NCBI GenBank assembly: GCA_039105265.1 | Contig: JAPFFF010000008.1 | Span: forward strand, 310,001-374,000 | From: Tritrichomonas musculus | Taxonomy: Eukaryota > Parabasalia > Tritrichomonadida > Tritrichomonadidae | Direction of reading: 5' to 3' | DNA: 64,000 nt | Shown: in pieces, positions 23,059 through 33,587 of the stretch | How the letters are laid out: each line of letters opens with the position of its first letter | How positions within the stretch are numbered: position 1 is the first letter of the stretch | Program-made: the position numbers and the translations under genes | Notes under the pieces: model-generated | Told to the model about the DNA's origin: nothing | Database searches by the model: none | The model's input: the letters and a program-made list of their open reading frames with translations, nothing else

Positions 23059-23589
23059 TTTAATATCTTGTTATAGAGCTCCGAATTTATATTAAATAAA
23101 TAAATATATAATAGTATTAAATTATATTATACTTATATATATATCGGGAATGAACTTTTAATCAGCAGTTTTTTAAAAAAAGTTCTGAGAAGTTTCTTTT
23201 TTTTATCATAAATTTTTAGCAATTCAAAATATTTGAAAATGAAAAAACGATAAATAAGAATCTTTAATATCTTGTTATAGAGCTCCGAATTTATATTAAA
23301 TAAATAAATATATAATAGTATTAAATTATATTATACTTATATATATATCGGGAATGAACTTTTAATCAGCAGTTTTTTAAAAAAAGTTCTGAGAAGTTTC
23401 TTTTTTTTATCATAAATTTTTAGCAATTCAAAATATTTGAAAATGAAAAAACGATAAATAAGAATCTTTAATATCTTGTTATAGAGCTCCGAATTTATAT
23501 TAAATAAATAAAAATATAATAGTGATAAGTTACATTATATTTATATTTATATTGGGAATGAACTTTTAATCAGCAGTTTTTTTAAAAAA
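23059..23589 (+). repeat. 204-bp tandem repeat, about 2.6 copies
   Basis: Copies begin at 23059, 23263 and 23467 with TTTAATATCTTGTTATAG and contain AGCTCCGAATTT and CGGGAATGAACTTTTAATC. The first two copies are almost identical; the third is partial and more diverged at its 3' part. Confidence 0.9.
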
Positions 23590-23675
23590 ATGCATACAAG
23601 CTATTTTGTCACTTTTTATTACTTTATAAAAAATAAAATGAGTGAATTCTTGAAAGATCAGATATCATAATATAT

Positions 23676-24048
23676 ATGCATTCTCGAGAACTTGTCGAAT
23701 CTTCTTTAATGGAATTCTTGAAAAATTCAGATGATCTTGAAGAAAATTATGAAAATTTAATTCGCATTTTTAATGATTACAAATTTGATGAAAATTCGCA
23801 AGATTTAAAAGATGTCTTAAATATAATTATTTCTTTTTGAAATAATTATCCTTGAAATCTACTATTTTTTTCAAAGATTGAAAAAATTATATTTTTTTTT
23901 AAGCCAAAAATTATGAAATTCTGGTCAAATATTGAAAAATTCCATATTTTTAGAACCAACAAACGAATTCTTTTATTTGCGCTCAACGAAAAAATTGTTA
24001 CACTTGACCAAAAGATATTGAATTGTTTTTTTAGCTCCAAAAAATAAA
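23676..24048 (+). pseudogene. N-terminal relic of a DUF3447 ankyrin-family gene
   Basis: ATG 23676 opens a frame reading HSRELVESSLMEFLKNSDDL and continuing to LKDVLNIIISF before TGA. After frame changes it reads LLFFSKIEKII and then FRTNKRILLFALNEKIV, which matches the N-terminal region of the 31810-32943 gene (IFKNNKRILLFLLREKII). The ankyrin part is absent. Confidence 0.6.
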
Positions 24049-24697
24049 CATAATTCTTAACATTTATATTTTTTCTAATATAATATATTTATATATTTTT
24101 ATTTATATTAAATAATTTATAAATATAAGTAGTTCTAAAAGATAAAAATATTTCATAATTAAATTTTTATATTCAAATATTTCAATGATCTTATTCAAAA
24201 AATAAAAAAACGATCATTTCTCATTTAAAAATAAAATCGTTGATATATCACTTATTGCCCATTAAAATATTCTGGTATTTATAAAATAATCTAATTAACT
24301 CTTAATTAATATAATATATGAATATATAAATAAATGACGGAAGAGAATCCAGTACCCATACATATGTACTCCCTTAACGCTTCCAAAATTTTCTTCAATA
24401 TATCGATATTTTTCAGACAAACAAGCAATAAAATTCCATAAATCCTATATTTTTGACTTATAAATTATATAATAATTGCAATATATTTTAATTTGTAGGG
24501 AAATTGAAAATAATACCTGATAAAATTTCTTTGATACTAAATCAAATCAAAATTTTTTAATTTTCCTACAATCAAAGGTACACCTTTGAGAAATCAAAGA
24601 AAAATTCACAATAAAAATTCATAAAGTACTGTATACATAAGCCATTGATCTATTTTATGCTTTATTTAAACACTTAAAAATATATAAATAATATAAA
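24049..24697. other. AT-rich intergenic stretch
   Basis: No gene. A GC-richer motif at 24350-24380 (ACCCATACATATGTACTCCC) resembles, in inverted orientation, the motif at 22866-22895, but the match is short and imperfect. Confidence 0.5.
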
Positions 24698-25660
24698 TCA
24701 TGCCTGAACTTGAAGAGGATCGGTCGCAACTCCGCATTGGTTATCTTTATTTCTGCTCATTCTTATATATCCGTTTTCTCCCCAATTTTCTCCCCACGAG
24801 TTTCTTACAAGCCAATAGTCAATTCCATTCTCAGTACCATAGCCGACTAAACCTACTGAGTGTCCAATTTTAGATGATGAACAAGAAGGTTCATCGTAGA
24901 TTCCACCGCTGTACATTTGAAATGACCATTTTGATGCGTCAATTGCTATAATACATACACCATTTGAAACAAGTAATTTTAAATTATTTTCATCAAATCT
25001 TTCGCCATTTATGTATGAAGAGATTTTGTTGATCGCTTTTGTTTGATCGAAAGAACAAGTACCATCAATTGCTGTGTAGGGATAGTCAGACTCTGAATTT
25101 AAGAAGCCGTCTTGATATCTGATAATATATAGTAATGCTTGAGATTCAGAACCTCCACTGCAACCAGAACAATAAGTACAACAATCAACAAGATTTTGTT
25201 CTGAGCATGAAAAAAGATGGCCATATGATAAAGCAAAAGCTGATTCGCAAGCTTGAATCGTACCAAAGGCCCAGCAAGATCCGCATTGCCCTTGATCTTT
25301 TACAACATTAACAATTCCTTTACTTCGCCAATCAACCGTATCAGGTAATTCTCCTTTATATGCTTTTGTATCAAATTTTCTGTTTAAATAATTTTTTGAA
25401 GATGTTGATAAACGCCCAAGAAGTAAATTATATTCTGAAGGAGTGCAACAAGAAAATTGATTAAGGGAAACTCTGAACGATTTTCCAACTGAATTGAAAT
25501 TTTGAACATTGCGTAGATTTGAAATGAAAATACCAAGGCGAAAATGATAATCATCACCTGTGAAAAATTGATTTGATTGCCTCATCCATGATAAAAATGA
25601 TTTTTCTTCATATGATTTAATTAATATTGATGCAGAACATGATATTAAGGCAGCTAGCAT
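24698..25660 (-). CDS. Papain-family cysteine protease (cathepsin L-like, C1A)
   Basis: 320 residues, a complete prepro-enzyme. Residues 1-14 form a short hydrophobic signal-like segment. The prodomain carries an ERFNIN-type helix (R41, F45, N48, V52, N56). The mature enzyme probably starts near LPDTVDWRSKG (about 105). Catalytic residues are all present: oxyanion Gln123, Cys129 in QCGSCWAF, His267 in IGHSVGLVGYG and Asn287 in RNSWGENWG. The GCSGG motif and paired cysteines (C126/C167-type, C160/C161) support disulfides. Trichomonad enzymes of this clan act in lysosomes or are secreted and degrade host proteins. The C-terminus (NQCGVATDPLQVQA) ends as in the family, and there are no lesions. 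Confidence 0.97.
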   Translation of the reverse strand: MLAALISCSASILIKSYEEKSFLSWMRQSNQFFTGDDYHFRLGIFISNLRNVQNFNSVGKSFRVSLNQFSCCTPSEYNLLLGRLSTSSKNYLNRKFDTKAYKGELPDTVDWRSKGIVNVVKDQGQCGSCWAFGTIQACESAFALSYGHLFSCSEQNLVDCCTYCSGCSGGSESQALLYIIRYQDGFLNSESDYPYTAIDGTCSFDQTKAINKISSYINGERFDENNLKLLVSNGVCIIAIDASKWSFQMYSGGIYDEPSCSSSKIGHSVGLVGYGTENGIDYWLVRNSWGENWGENGYIRMSRNKDNQCGVATDPLQVQA

Positions 25661-25742
25661 ATTTGAAAATTATTCAATTAAAGAGAAAACGAATATTTCC
25701 ATTATATAATTATTATTAAAAAATTATTTAAGAGAATGTTGA

Positions 25743-25814
25743 GGGTGATTGGTCCAGTGGTAGGATTCTCGCTTCGGGTGCGAGAGATGTCGGGTTCGAT
25801 TCCCGAATCCCCCC
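25743..25814 (+). tRNA. tRNA-Pro (anticodon CGG)
   Basis: Cloverleaf: acceptor GGGTGAT/ATCCCCC with one T-C mismatch at 4:69, D arm with GTGGTA, anticodon stem CTCGC/GCGAG with loop TTCGGGT giving CGG at 34-36, variable loop, and T arm CGGGTTCGATTCCCG. The discriminator is C. The anticodon arm is nearly identical to eukaryotic tRNA-Pro. No intron. A T8 run follows as the Pol III terminator. Confidence 0.95.
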
Positions 25815-25822
25815 TTTTTTTA
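25815..25822 (+). terminator. Pol III terminator after tRNA-Pro
   Basis: A run of eight T residues immediately after the discriminator base, the normal RNA polymerase III termination signal. Confidence 0.8.
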
Positions 25823-26277
25823 ATATATTTTTTTCTTCCCAACATTTTAAATTATGTAAATATACAGAAAGAACAAATATACATTTCATTCACATGATTA
25901 AGCTTTTTCATTTGTCTTTAACGTACAATCATGAAATCAACTTTTGTTTCTGACTTTGTTTCATATTCAAAAAGTTGGAGTAAAGAATATGAAAGAAAAT
26001 TACTTAACTGTAATAAAAAGTATTATACATTATATTAATATTTTAATTCTTAGAAAAAAACAAATGCATTAATCGATATTATGATTTTTGATTAGAATAT
26101 TGAATATGAAAATACACTTTTGTCTAGACATATTTAGACAAGACTTGTCTACGTTAACTATTCAAAATTGAATGAAATACTTTTGTCTATTTTGCTAAAT
26201 CTTAACATGATTAATGAAGAATAAATAAAGGAAAAAAAAAAAAAAAAAAAAAAAAGAGATGAAAAAATTCAAAAAAA
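25823..26277. other. AT-rich spacer between two tRNA genes
   Basis: No coding signal; an A23 run lies at about 26232-26255. Two related motifs with TTTTGTCTA occur near 26118 and 26181. Confidence 0.5.
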
Positions 26278-26349
26278 TGGATGTTAGAAGATTCGAACTT
26301 CCGACCTTTGCACCGCCTGTGCAATGCTCTACCACTGAGCTAAACACCC
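26278..26349 (-). tRNA. tRNA, probably Ala (anticodon GGC), with atypical anticodon loop
   Basis: Minus-strand cloverleaf: acceptor GGGTGTT/AACATCC containing a G3-U70 pair, D arm AGCTCAGTGGTAGAGC, anticodon stem TTGCA/TGCAA with loop CAGGCGG, T arm GGAAGTTCGAATCTTCT with a terminal G-T pair, and discriminator A. A 7-T run follows. The formal anticodon is GGC (Ala), and G3-U70 with A73 is the known alanine identity set. Position 33 is A instead of the near-universal U, so decoding by this copy is doubtful or the loop is modified or edited. Internal promoter boxes A and B look intact. Confidence 0.8.
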
Positions 26350-26410
26350 TTCTGCTAATTTATATTTAAATATTCAATTTATATATATAAGTTAATCTTT
26401 TTCTATTTTT

Positions 26411-26500
26411 ATGGTGCATATTTTTCACCGATACTTACCGCCATCCACCTGGACTTGGCCATGCTCGACGCCCGCTAGGCTGTATGTAGTCTCGGTAAGA
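26411..26500. ncRNA. GC-rich structured island near tRNA genes, possible ncRNA
   Basis: A 70- to 80-base GC-rich stretch stands in AT-rich DNA. Its ends CTTACCG (about 26435) and CGGTAAG (about 26494) are exact inverted repeats that could close a stem, and GGTG...CACC forms a smaller hairpin at its left. The plus strand contains ATACTTACC, similar to the 5' end of U1 snRNA, but no U1 stem-loop I loop or Sm site is visible. The short ORF overlapping it has no sensible protein composition. Strand and class are undecided. Confidence 0.3.
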
Positions 26501-27144
26501 AATATAATAAAATATAAAAAGATTATAAAAAATTTATTTTCTAAATTTCTCGAAAATAAAAAAAAAAAAAAAAAATTGAGAGAAAAATTAATTATTTTCT
26601 TATTCAATTTTTGAAAGTTATAACAAAAAGTCTCTTTTGGGTAATCAGTTACCGATGAAACATGCTTTTAAACCATTATTTCAATATATTAGACATCTTA
26701 GTTAAAATTTTTGTAATCCTCTTCAATTTTTTCACTCAAATGAGCTCAAGAAAGAAATTGTAATTTGGGAGTTTTATTAATGCTTATATCAAAAATGATT
26801 TTCGACTATTTTGATGAAGTTGTTATGAAAGTGGAAAAAGAATCAAAAAGTTAAGTGACCAAAATTTTGAAAAAAGTTGCATTTTTCGTTACAAAAGTGA
26901 AATAACTCTAAAATAATTTTGTAAGATTATTCACAACATGTTTAGCAAAACATCTAAAACCATATAATTATTTTATTTTTAGAAAAGAAAAGTTTTTCTG
27001 TAATAAAATTCAAAATGGACAATTCCATATTTTAAATAATAAAGGTCAAAATTTTAAATTCTGAGAAACATATGCCTTATTTCAATTTTATTTATTTGTT
27101 TATCTATTAACAAAAAAAATAAAGTCATTTCATTTTTATTGATG
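26501..27144. other. AT-rich intergenic stretch, nothing recognised
   Basis: A and T runs only; no coding or RNA signal. Confidence 0.5.
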
Positions 27145-27423
27145 ATGGCAAATCAGGAATCACCTAAAAAAACAAGCATAGATATATTAGAAATGAAAAT
27201 GTCACAAGAGCCAAAGAGGAAATAATAAATATCAGAAAGAAAACATAAATCTAAAAGAAGCTATTCACCGATAAGAAAACATTCAAAATATGGAGGACAT
27301 GGTCATCAAAATAAAACTGAATACAAAATGAGATCTAAGGTTAGAATTGAAAAAGAAGAATATAGCAAAGATGATTTCGTTTATAAAATAATTGAACCAA
27401 CAATTAAAGACAACAAAAGATAA
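27145..27423 (+). pseudogene. Small Lys/Arg-rich protein gene with double stop
   Basis: ATG 27145 opens MANQESPKKTSIDILEMKMS, and two consecutive TAA codons follow at 27223-27228. The same frame then continues for 64 codons with coding-like, basic composition (SERKHKSKRSYSPIRKHSKY) to TAA 27421. Either a gene killed by nonsense changes or two fragments. No family was recognised. Confidence 0.4.
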
Positions 27424-28060
27424 ATTATCATAGAAGCATCAAAATGAAATTTCACATTTATTTACTAATAAACTATTTAAGTTATCATTTATTTGTTTAT
27501 TATCTTAAATCAAAACTAAAATTATTTTGAATTCAAAACAAAGTTGAAGTCTGGGTTATTTATCGATAAGATTTGATAACGGTTTTGTTCGTTATGAATA
27601 TATCAAAAATATTGAGAAAAATTCATATAATGATAAATATCAATGCCATTTTCTCACCAAAGCTCTCACATTTTAAAATTCATTCGATATTTATTGTTCG
27701 AACCGATCTCAAAAATATACGGAAAATCTTAGTTTTTTGTCAAATCTCAATAATTATTTTATACGATTAAAGCCTTGATTATTTTTATAATATATATTAA
27801 TAAATAATAAATTATTTTAATTAAATTTTAACTTTTTGATGCGGTTGGAGAAAAATTTTATTCATTGAAAAAATATTTTTTGGGGGATATCATGCAATCA
27901 AGTTTCTTGTTTCAGTTTACATATAATAGTTGTCAAAAAGATAAAAAATAAGTAAATATTTTGAAAAAAGTTTTCTGTTCATTGACATACATAAAGATCA
28001 ATATGTATAAAGTTCAAATATATTTAAAAAAAAGAGTATAATAAAATATTAATTTAATTT
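27424..28060. other. AT-rich stretch, no supported gene
   Basis: A 65-codon frame at 27573 has a composition expected of AT-rich spacer. Nothing else was found. Confidence 0.5.
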
Positions 28061-28184
28061 AATAAAGATATCCTTTTAATAGTTCTTTTATTTCTTCATT
28101 ATCAGTCATATCTATTGGTTTTCTCCAAAAATAAAACAAATGAATCATTAAATTATAATTTGAATTTGATTTAAAATTTGAATT

Positions 28185-28292
28185 TGAACTTCATCTTTGG
28201 CATTGAGATCTATATCTCTACAGCATAATAATAGTTGAATGATTTCTATATTTTCATTTTTTACAGCAATATGTAAAGCAGTTGTATGAACA
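28185..28292 (-). pseudogene. Isolated ankyrin-repeat module D
   Basis: The minus strand reads TTALHIAVKNENIEIIQLLL then CCRDIDLNAKDE, one ankyrin unit of the family. It is flanked by AT-rich repeat rather than by further units and is collinear with modules at 29850, 30197 and 31592 and with the gene at 31810. Confidence 0.7.
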
Positions 28293-29849
28293 AAAAATTA
28301 ATCTAAATTTGGTAAAAACATAATAATTTTAATTTTATAAAAAACAATTAATTAAAAATTACATAAATATTTTTTTTGAAATTTTATACAATAATAATCT
28401 GAAATGTAATATAATTTTTAAATTTAAATTTTATGAATTGATAATATTGAAATTATATTGAAATGATTAATATTAATTTTATAAAATTAATATGATTTGT
28501 GAATATTATTAAAAATCAAAATTGAAATTGCATTGAAATATGATATTTAAAATTATGTTTAAGCAATAAATTAAAATTGTATTTAAATTGAAAATTTAAG
28601 ATTGCATTCAATTAAATATGAAATTGCAAAAAAAAATTAAATATTGAATTCCAAAAATAAAATTTAAATCAAATGTGATTAAAATATCAGTTTTCCAATT
28701 ATATAAAAATTATTTTTTTGAAACCAAATAAAAAAAATTTATGATAAAATTAAATTTAAAAAAATGATTTAAAATTTCATTAACAATATATGATTTTAAA
28801 CTATATTAATTTTAATAGTAAAACTGCATTCAAATGTGATAAAATAAACTCCGTTAAAGTTTTGAATATTAAAATTACATAAATATTTTTTTAAGAAATT
28901 ATATGAAATTATGAAACTTTCAAATTACATTAAAATTATATTTGAAATATAATGAGAATTTTTTTTAAAAAAATTCCATAAAAATATTAGCCGAGAAATA
29001 TCATTAAGGGAAAAATGTTTTTAAAACAATTTTATAAAAAAAATATTCAAAATTGTATTAAATTAAAAAAATGAAATGTCATTAAATATTTAAATATAAA
29101 ATTTTACAAAAACAATTAGCACCAAATTTGATAAAAAATGTTAATATAAAATATTGTTAATATAGTTATGTTGAAATTAGGTTAAAATAATTCATTAAAA
29201 ACGAAATAAAAAATATTGAATTTTAAAATTACATGAAAAAATAATATTATGAATTGTACTAAAAGAATTAATAAAAATTTCATTAAACAATTTAATTAGA
29301 ATGATATAAAAAATCATTTGAAACAGCATGAAATCAACTAATTTAAAACTCTATTCAAAATTTTATTTTAACTCTATTTAAATTAATTAATTAAATCCAA
29401 TTAAAAAATATAATTTTGAAATTATATAAATATGGTATATTTTAAATATCATAAAACTTTCTGTGAAATTGAATTAAAATAAAATCAATTTAAATTTTAT
29501 AAATAATATTTTTTTCAAATTTCATTAATAAATTTAATTAAAAACTAAATTACAAATATGAATATAAAATTCCATAAAATATTTTAATTATAATTTTATT
29601 AAAAATATTATTTTAGAAACTGAATTTTAAAATAGAATATATAATTCCATTAGAAATATATTTTGAAATAAGATGAATATAATATATTTGGAATTCGATC
29701 TAAATTTTGAATATAAAATTACATTAAAATAAATATTCAAATTGAATTGAAATAATTGTATATTTAACTGCATTAATAACTTGATTCAATTTGATTAAAT
29801 ATATATATATATTGAAATTGCGTTAAAAAATAAAATGCAAATTATTTTC

Positions 29850-29940
29850 ATATTTACATCAATTTCTTGATGCGATAATAATAATTGAACAATTTCAGTA
29901 TTTCCTCTTTCCACTGCGATATGTAATGCTGTTTTATAAA
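29850..29940 (-). pseudogene. Isolated ankyrin-repeat module C
   Basis: The minus strand reads KTALHIAVERGNTEIVQLLL followed by SHQEIDVN, one well-conserved ankyrin unit with no neighbouring unit within about 250 bp. Confidence 0.75.
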
Positions 29941-30196
29941 ATTTAATAATTTATAACTTCATTAATATTGAGTTAAAAACCGTATTAAAATAAATTAAAA
30001 TTTGGTAAATATAAAAAAAGAAACTAGGTAAATATATTATATAAATGTCGTAAAAAAATTTTATTCGAATTTCATTTAATTTTAAAAAAAAAATATTGTG
30101 AAATACTATTTTTAAATTATATTAGAATAGTATATTAAACATCATAAATATATGTATAAAACTAGATAAATTATTAAATGGAAATTAGCTTAGAAT

Positions 30197-30283
30197 TAAC
30201 ATTTATTTTTGGATTTGTTAACAAAAGCTGAACCATCTCTGGATTACCTTTTTCAACTGCAATGTGTAAAGCTGACTTGTTAA
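30197..30283 (-). pseudogene. Isolated ankyrin-repeat module B
   Basis: The minus strand reads KSALHIAVEKGNPEMVQLLL followed by TNPKINVN, a well-conserved unit bounded by AT-rich repeat on both sides. Confidence 0.75.
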
Positions 30284-31591
30284 AGTATAATATAAATTTC
30301 ATTAAATCATGGATTTGAAATTTGATGAAAATAGAAGATTAAATCACATTAAATATAATTTAAAACATGATAAAAAATAATATAAAATTGTATGAAGAAT
30401 TAAACATGGAACTGGATTAAAAAAGTTTTTTTAAAAATTGGATTAAAAATATTTTTATAATTTTTTTATGAAAAATAAAAATTTAAATTTCATTAAAAAA
30501 TATTAAAATTGGATAAAAATTATAATAAAATTTGATGAAAATAACTGATAGAATTGGGTAAACAAATATAATTTGAAATTGGATAAAATAAACAAATCAA
30601 AACTGGATGAAAAAAAACATAAAAACTGGATAAAAGCAATAACATTAAAACTGGATTTAAATCAATATGCTAAAATTGGATGAAAAAAATTTAATTAAAA
30701 TTGGATTAATTATATTAATTTGAAATTGGATAAAAATATTACACAAATTTGATAAAATAAAATTTTAAAAAATTCCATAAAATTATATAAAAAATAATAT
30801 CAGAAATAATTTTTGAAATTCTATAAAAAAAGTAAAATTTGAATCTGATGAAATGAATAGATTTAAATTTGATGAAAAAACATTTTTCTAAATATGATTA
30901 AAAAATAAAAATATAATTTGATGAAAAATTTTAATATTGAATATGATGATAATTTAAAAATTTGAATTATATCAAAAATAATATTAAATATCATATTGCG
31001 TCTTATAAAAAATATTGATATGGAACTAAATTAAAATATACAAATAAAAATCAAATTAGTGAATTAGGGTTGAAATTACATTAAAAATCATTTTTATAAA
31101 ATGTAATAAATAAATAATTATTGTAACTAGATTTGAAAATAATGATTTTAAATATGATTAAAAAAATATATTTTAATGTTGTCTAAAATAATGATTTGAA
31201 ATTAGATTAAAATTAGCAATTACAAATTAGATAAAAAACAATTATGTAAAATTTGATTGAAATAAAAAAATGAAATTTTATTTCAAATAATTTTTATTTC
31301 AAATATGATAAAATATTTTTAATAAAAATTGTATTAAAATGATAAAATTTGAAATGAAATTAATTATATATAAAAATGTCATTTAAAAAAAATTCAAATT
31401 TGATTAAAAAAAAATTGATTTTAAATTTCATTATAAATAAAATAAAAAATTCTTTCATGAAAAAATATATCATAAAATATCAGTATAAAATTAATAATTT
31501 GAAATTTGATAAAAACAAATGAGTTTTAAATTGGATAAGAAAGCATAATAATAAAAATGAAATGAAATATGATAAATTAAAATTATATTTT

Positions 31592-31676
31592 CATTTATAT
31601 TTATTCCTGTTTGTTTTAAAATCAACTGAACAATTTCAGTATTTCCTTTTTCAACTGCTGCATATAATGAATCCTT
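31592..31676 (-). pseudogene. Isolated ankyrin-repeat module A
   Basis: The minus strand reads KDSLYAAVEKGNTEIVQLIL followed by KQTGININ. It lies 130 bp downstream of the stop of the ankyrin gene at 31810, in the position expected for its next repeat. Confidence 0.75.
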
Positions 31677-31809
31677 ATTTTAATATTTTTTTTTAAATTT
31701 GATAAGTAAAAAAATTATTTATGAATAGTATAAAAAAAAATTATTTTTAAAAATTTGATAAATCAATTAATATTTTGAATTGCATTAATGAATAATTAAT
31801 TTTGTAATG

Positions 31810-32943
31810 TTATTCAAAAAAAAAATAATTATTGAAAACAGTTTTTGATGATAAATCTACCAACTTATTCTTTAAAATAAATTCAACAATAGTGAAATAA
31901 TCATTCTTGCAAAATCCACAAAAACTATTCACATCAACTTCAGTAAATTCATCAGTTGTTGAACCAAAATTGTAAAAAAGTGGGAATCCGAGAATTTTCT
32001 CATTACTTTCAAGTTTATAATAATTTTCCAAAATGTAATTCATGAAATCATTATGATGACATTTTGCTGATTCCAAATAGCAATCAATAAAAGATTCATC
32101 TTTTGGCTTGAGTTCATTATTTTCAAGAAGATGAACCAAGTCTGCATTTTTTGAATGAATTGTATAAAGCCACAATGAAGGAGTCAATTTTACATTGCTT
32201 AGTCTCAAAAATTGAAAGATTTGAATTGATCCAAAGAAAGCTGCATATTCAATTAAACTTACTTCTTTATTTTTGAATAAGAACAAATTTGTCTCAAAAA
32301 TTGATGGCTTAATAATTGTATCAGAAAGTGACAAATTTGTTTGGTTTACATAAGTAACGAATTCTTCAACCAAGTCTTTTTGAATTAATTGGCAAATGTA
32401 TGAATCATTCTCACCATTTTCTCTCATTTGATTATAAACAATCGGATCAATTTTTGATATCTCTGATTTGACTTCTTCGGCCAAATTTCGATCGAAATAA
32501 TATTTGAATTCAGGATAGAAATATTGAGGATAAAACCGTTCTTTGTATTTGTCATTTGAAATAATTAAAAATATCGATTTTTCGGGAATTATTATTTTCT
32601 CTCTCAATAGAAATAATAAAATTCGTTTGTTGTTCTTGAAAATATTGAAAACACAAAAATTCGAGAAATATTTGTTGATTTCTTTATGAAAAAGTTTGAT
32701 AATTTGCTCAATTTTGCTGAAAAAATCATGCGCTCTTTGATGATTATCTGCTATTTTGGAAATTAAATGAAGCAATGACTTCAATTCATGCTTATTGTCT
32801 TTGATGTTCTGCTTGTTGAAATAATCTATCAAATCATTGAAATTTTCGTTACTGATTTCGTCATTTTCTATGAATTCAATGATTAATCTTTGTATTTCTC
32901 TCATTTTATCCATATATTGTTGTATAAATGATATATCTTCCAT
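31810..32943 (-). CDS. DUF3447-type ankyrin-family protein, N-terminal part
   Basis: 377 residues from ATG 32943 (MEDISFIQQYMDK); the longer frame to 33054 is spacer-like. The helical N-terminal domain contains LLHLISKIADNHQRAHDFFS and IFKNNKRILLFLLREKII; the DUF3447 block contains SLIEYAAFFGSIQIFQFLRL and AKCHHNDFMNYILENYY. It ends with one partial ankyrin unit (NDYFTIVEFILKNKL) followed by AT-rich codons and a stop at 31810. Intact relatives continue with many ankyrin units. Here the next units are found as isolated modules 0.1-3.6 kb downstream, so the gene is truncated or interrupted. Ankyrin arrays mediate protein binding; the exact role is unknown. Confidence 0.75.
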   Translation of the reverse strand: MEDISFIQQYMDKMREIQRLIIEFIENDEISNENFNDLIDYFNKQNIKDNKHELKSLLHLISKIADNHQRAHDFFSKIEQIIKLFHKEINKYFSNFCVFNIFKNNKRILLFLLREKIIIPEKSIFLIISNDKYKERFYPQYFYPEFKYYFDRNLAEEVKSEISKIDPIVYNQMRENGENDSYICQLIQKDLVEEFVTYVNQTNLSLSDTIIKPSIFETNLFLFKNKEVSLIEYAAFFGSIQIFQFLRLSNVKLTPSLWLYTIHSKNADLVHLLENNELKPKDESFIDCYLESAKCHHNDFMNYILENYYKLESNEKILGFPLFYNFGSTTDEFTEVDVNSFCGFCKNDYFTIVEFILKNKLVDLSSKTVFNNYFFFE

Positions 32944-33587
32944 TTGGAAAACAGTTGCTAAATAAAATATTATAATTTTGAATTGATATTGAATTTTTTC
33001 TGAAGTGCAACCATATAAATATAGAAAACCAATGCCATAAAAATGTTTTTGCAATTAATCTATTATAATTAGAGGAAAAAAATCTATTATAATCCAAAAC
33101 TTTGAAAAAGAATATAAAAGAAAACCTAAAAAAAAAAATTTCCAATTCAAAAAATTTTATGCCACTCTTAAACGAATTTACAAATGATGATAAAAGATTT
33201 GAAATTGCAAAAAACTGTTACTTTATCAGTTACTATACTAAATTTTTATTTAATGGTATTGATATTTAACAAAATCTTTCTATCTAATCCAAAATATTCA
33301 TTTGATAGTAATGTAATTTTTATTCTCAATATTATATGAAAATATAAATATAGCTATTTTATTTCTGTAAGCTTTTTTTTTTAAATGCTGTAGTTTGGCT
33401 TTTTTATTAAATAGAAGACGAAAATCACGTGTATATATTAATATTGGCTCGAGGATTACATTGCATTTATATTCTTCATTTTGTAAATCCTGTTTTTTTG
33501 GTGGATTATTTCAAGGAACAATGTTTACTGGTCTTTTATATTTAAATATTTTGTTTTACAGTGTCAACTGGTGAGCAGTTATAGTTA
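32944..33587. other. AT-rich spacer upstream of the ankyrin gene
   Basis: No gene supported; overlapping short frames are Phe/Lys/Asn-rich. Base composition changes abruptly to GC-richer coding-like DNA at about 33585. Confidence 0.5.

Larger units (their letters stand above)
28310..31591. repeat. Degenerate AT-rich short repeats between ankyrin modules
   Basis: About 3.2 kb is filled with irregular copies of a unit of roughly 25-33 bp whose core is AAATTGGATAAAA or variants (AAATTTGATGAAA, AAATTGCATTGAAA). The clearest run is at 30390-30760. Two single ankyrin modules lie inside it. No splice consensus or coding frame was found. Confidence 0.65.

Noticed and set aside
22866-24380. Transposon with ends at 22866 and 24380 (inverted CATATG/GGGTA motifs)
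   Set aside because: Similarity is short and imperfect, no target duplication, and the enclosed relic and satellite look unrelated.
26435-26445. U1 snRNA gene
   Set aside because: Only the 5' ATACTTACC word matches; no U1-70K loop, no Sm site and no correct length.
28310-31591. Classical introns between ankyrin modules
   Set aside because: No trichomonad-type 5' splice, branch or 3' splice consensus seen; kept only as a finding to test.
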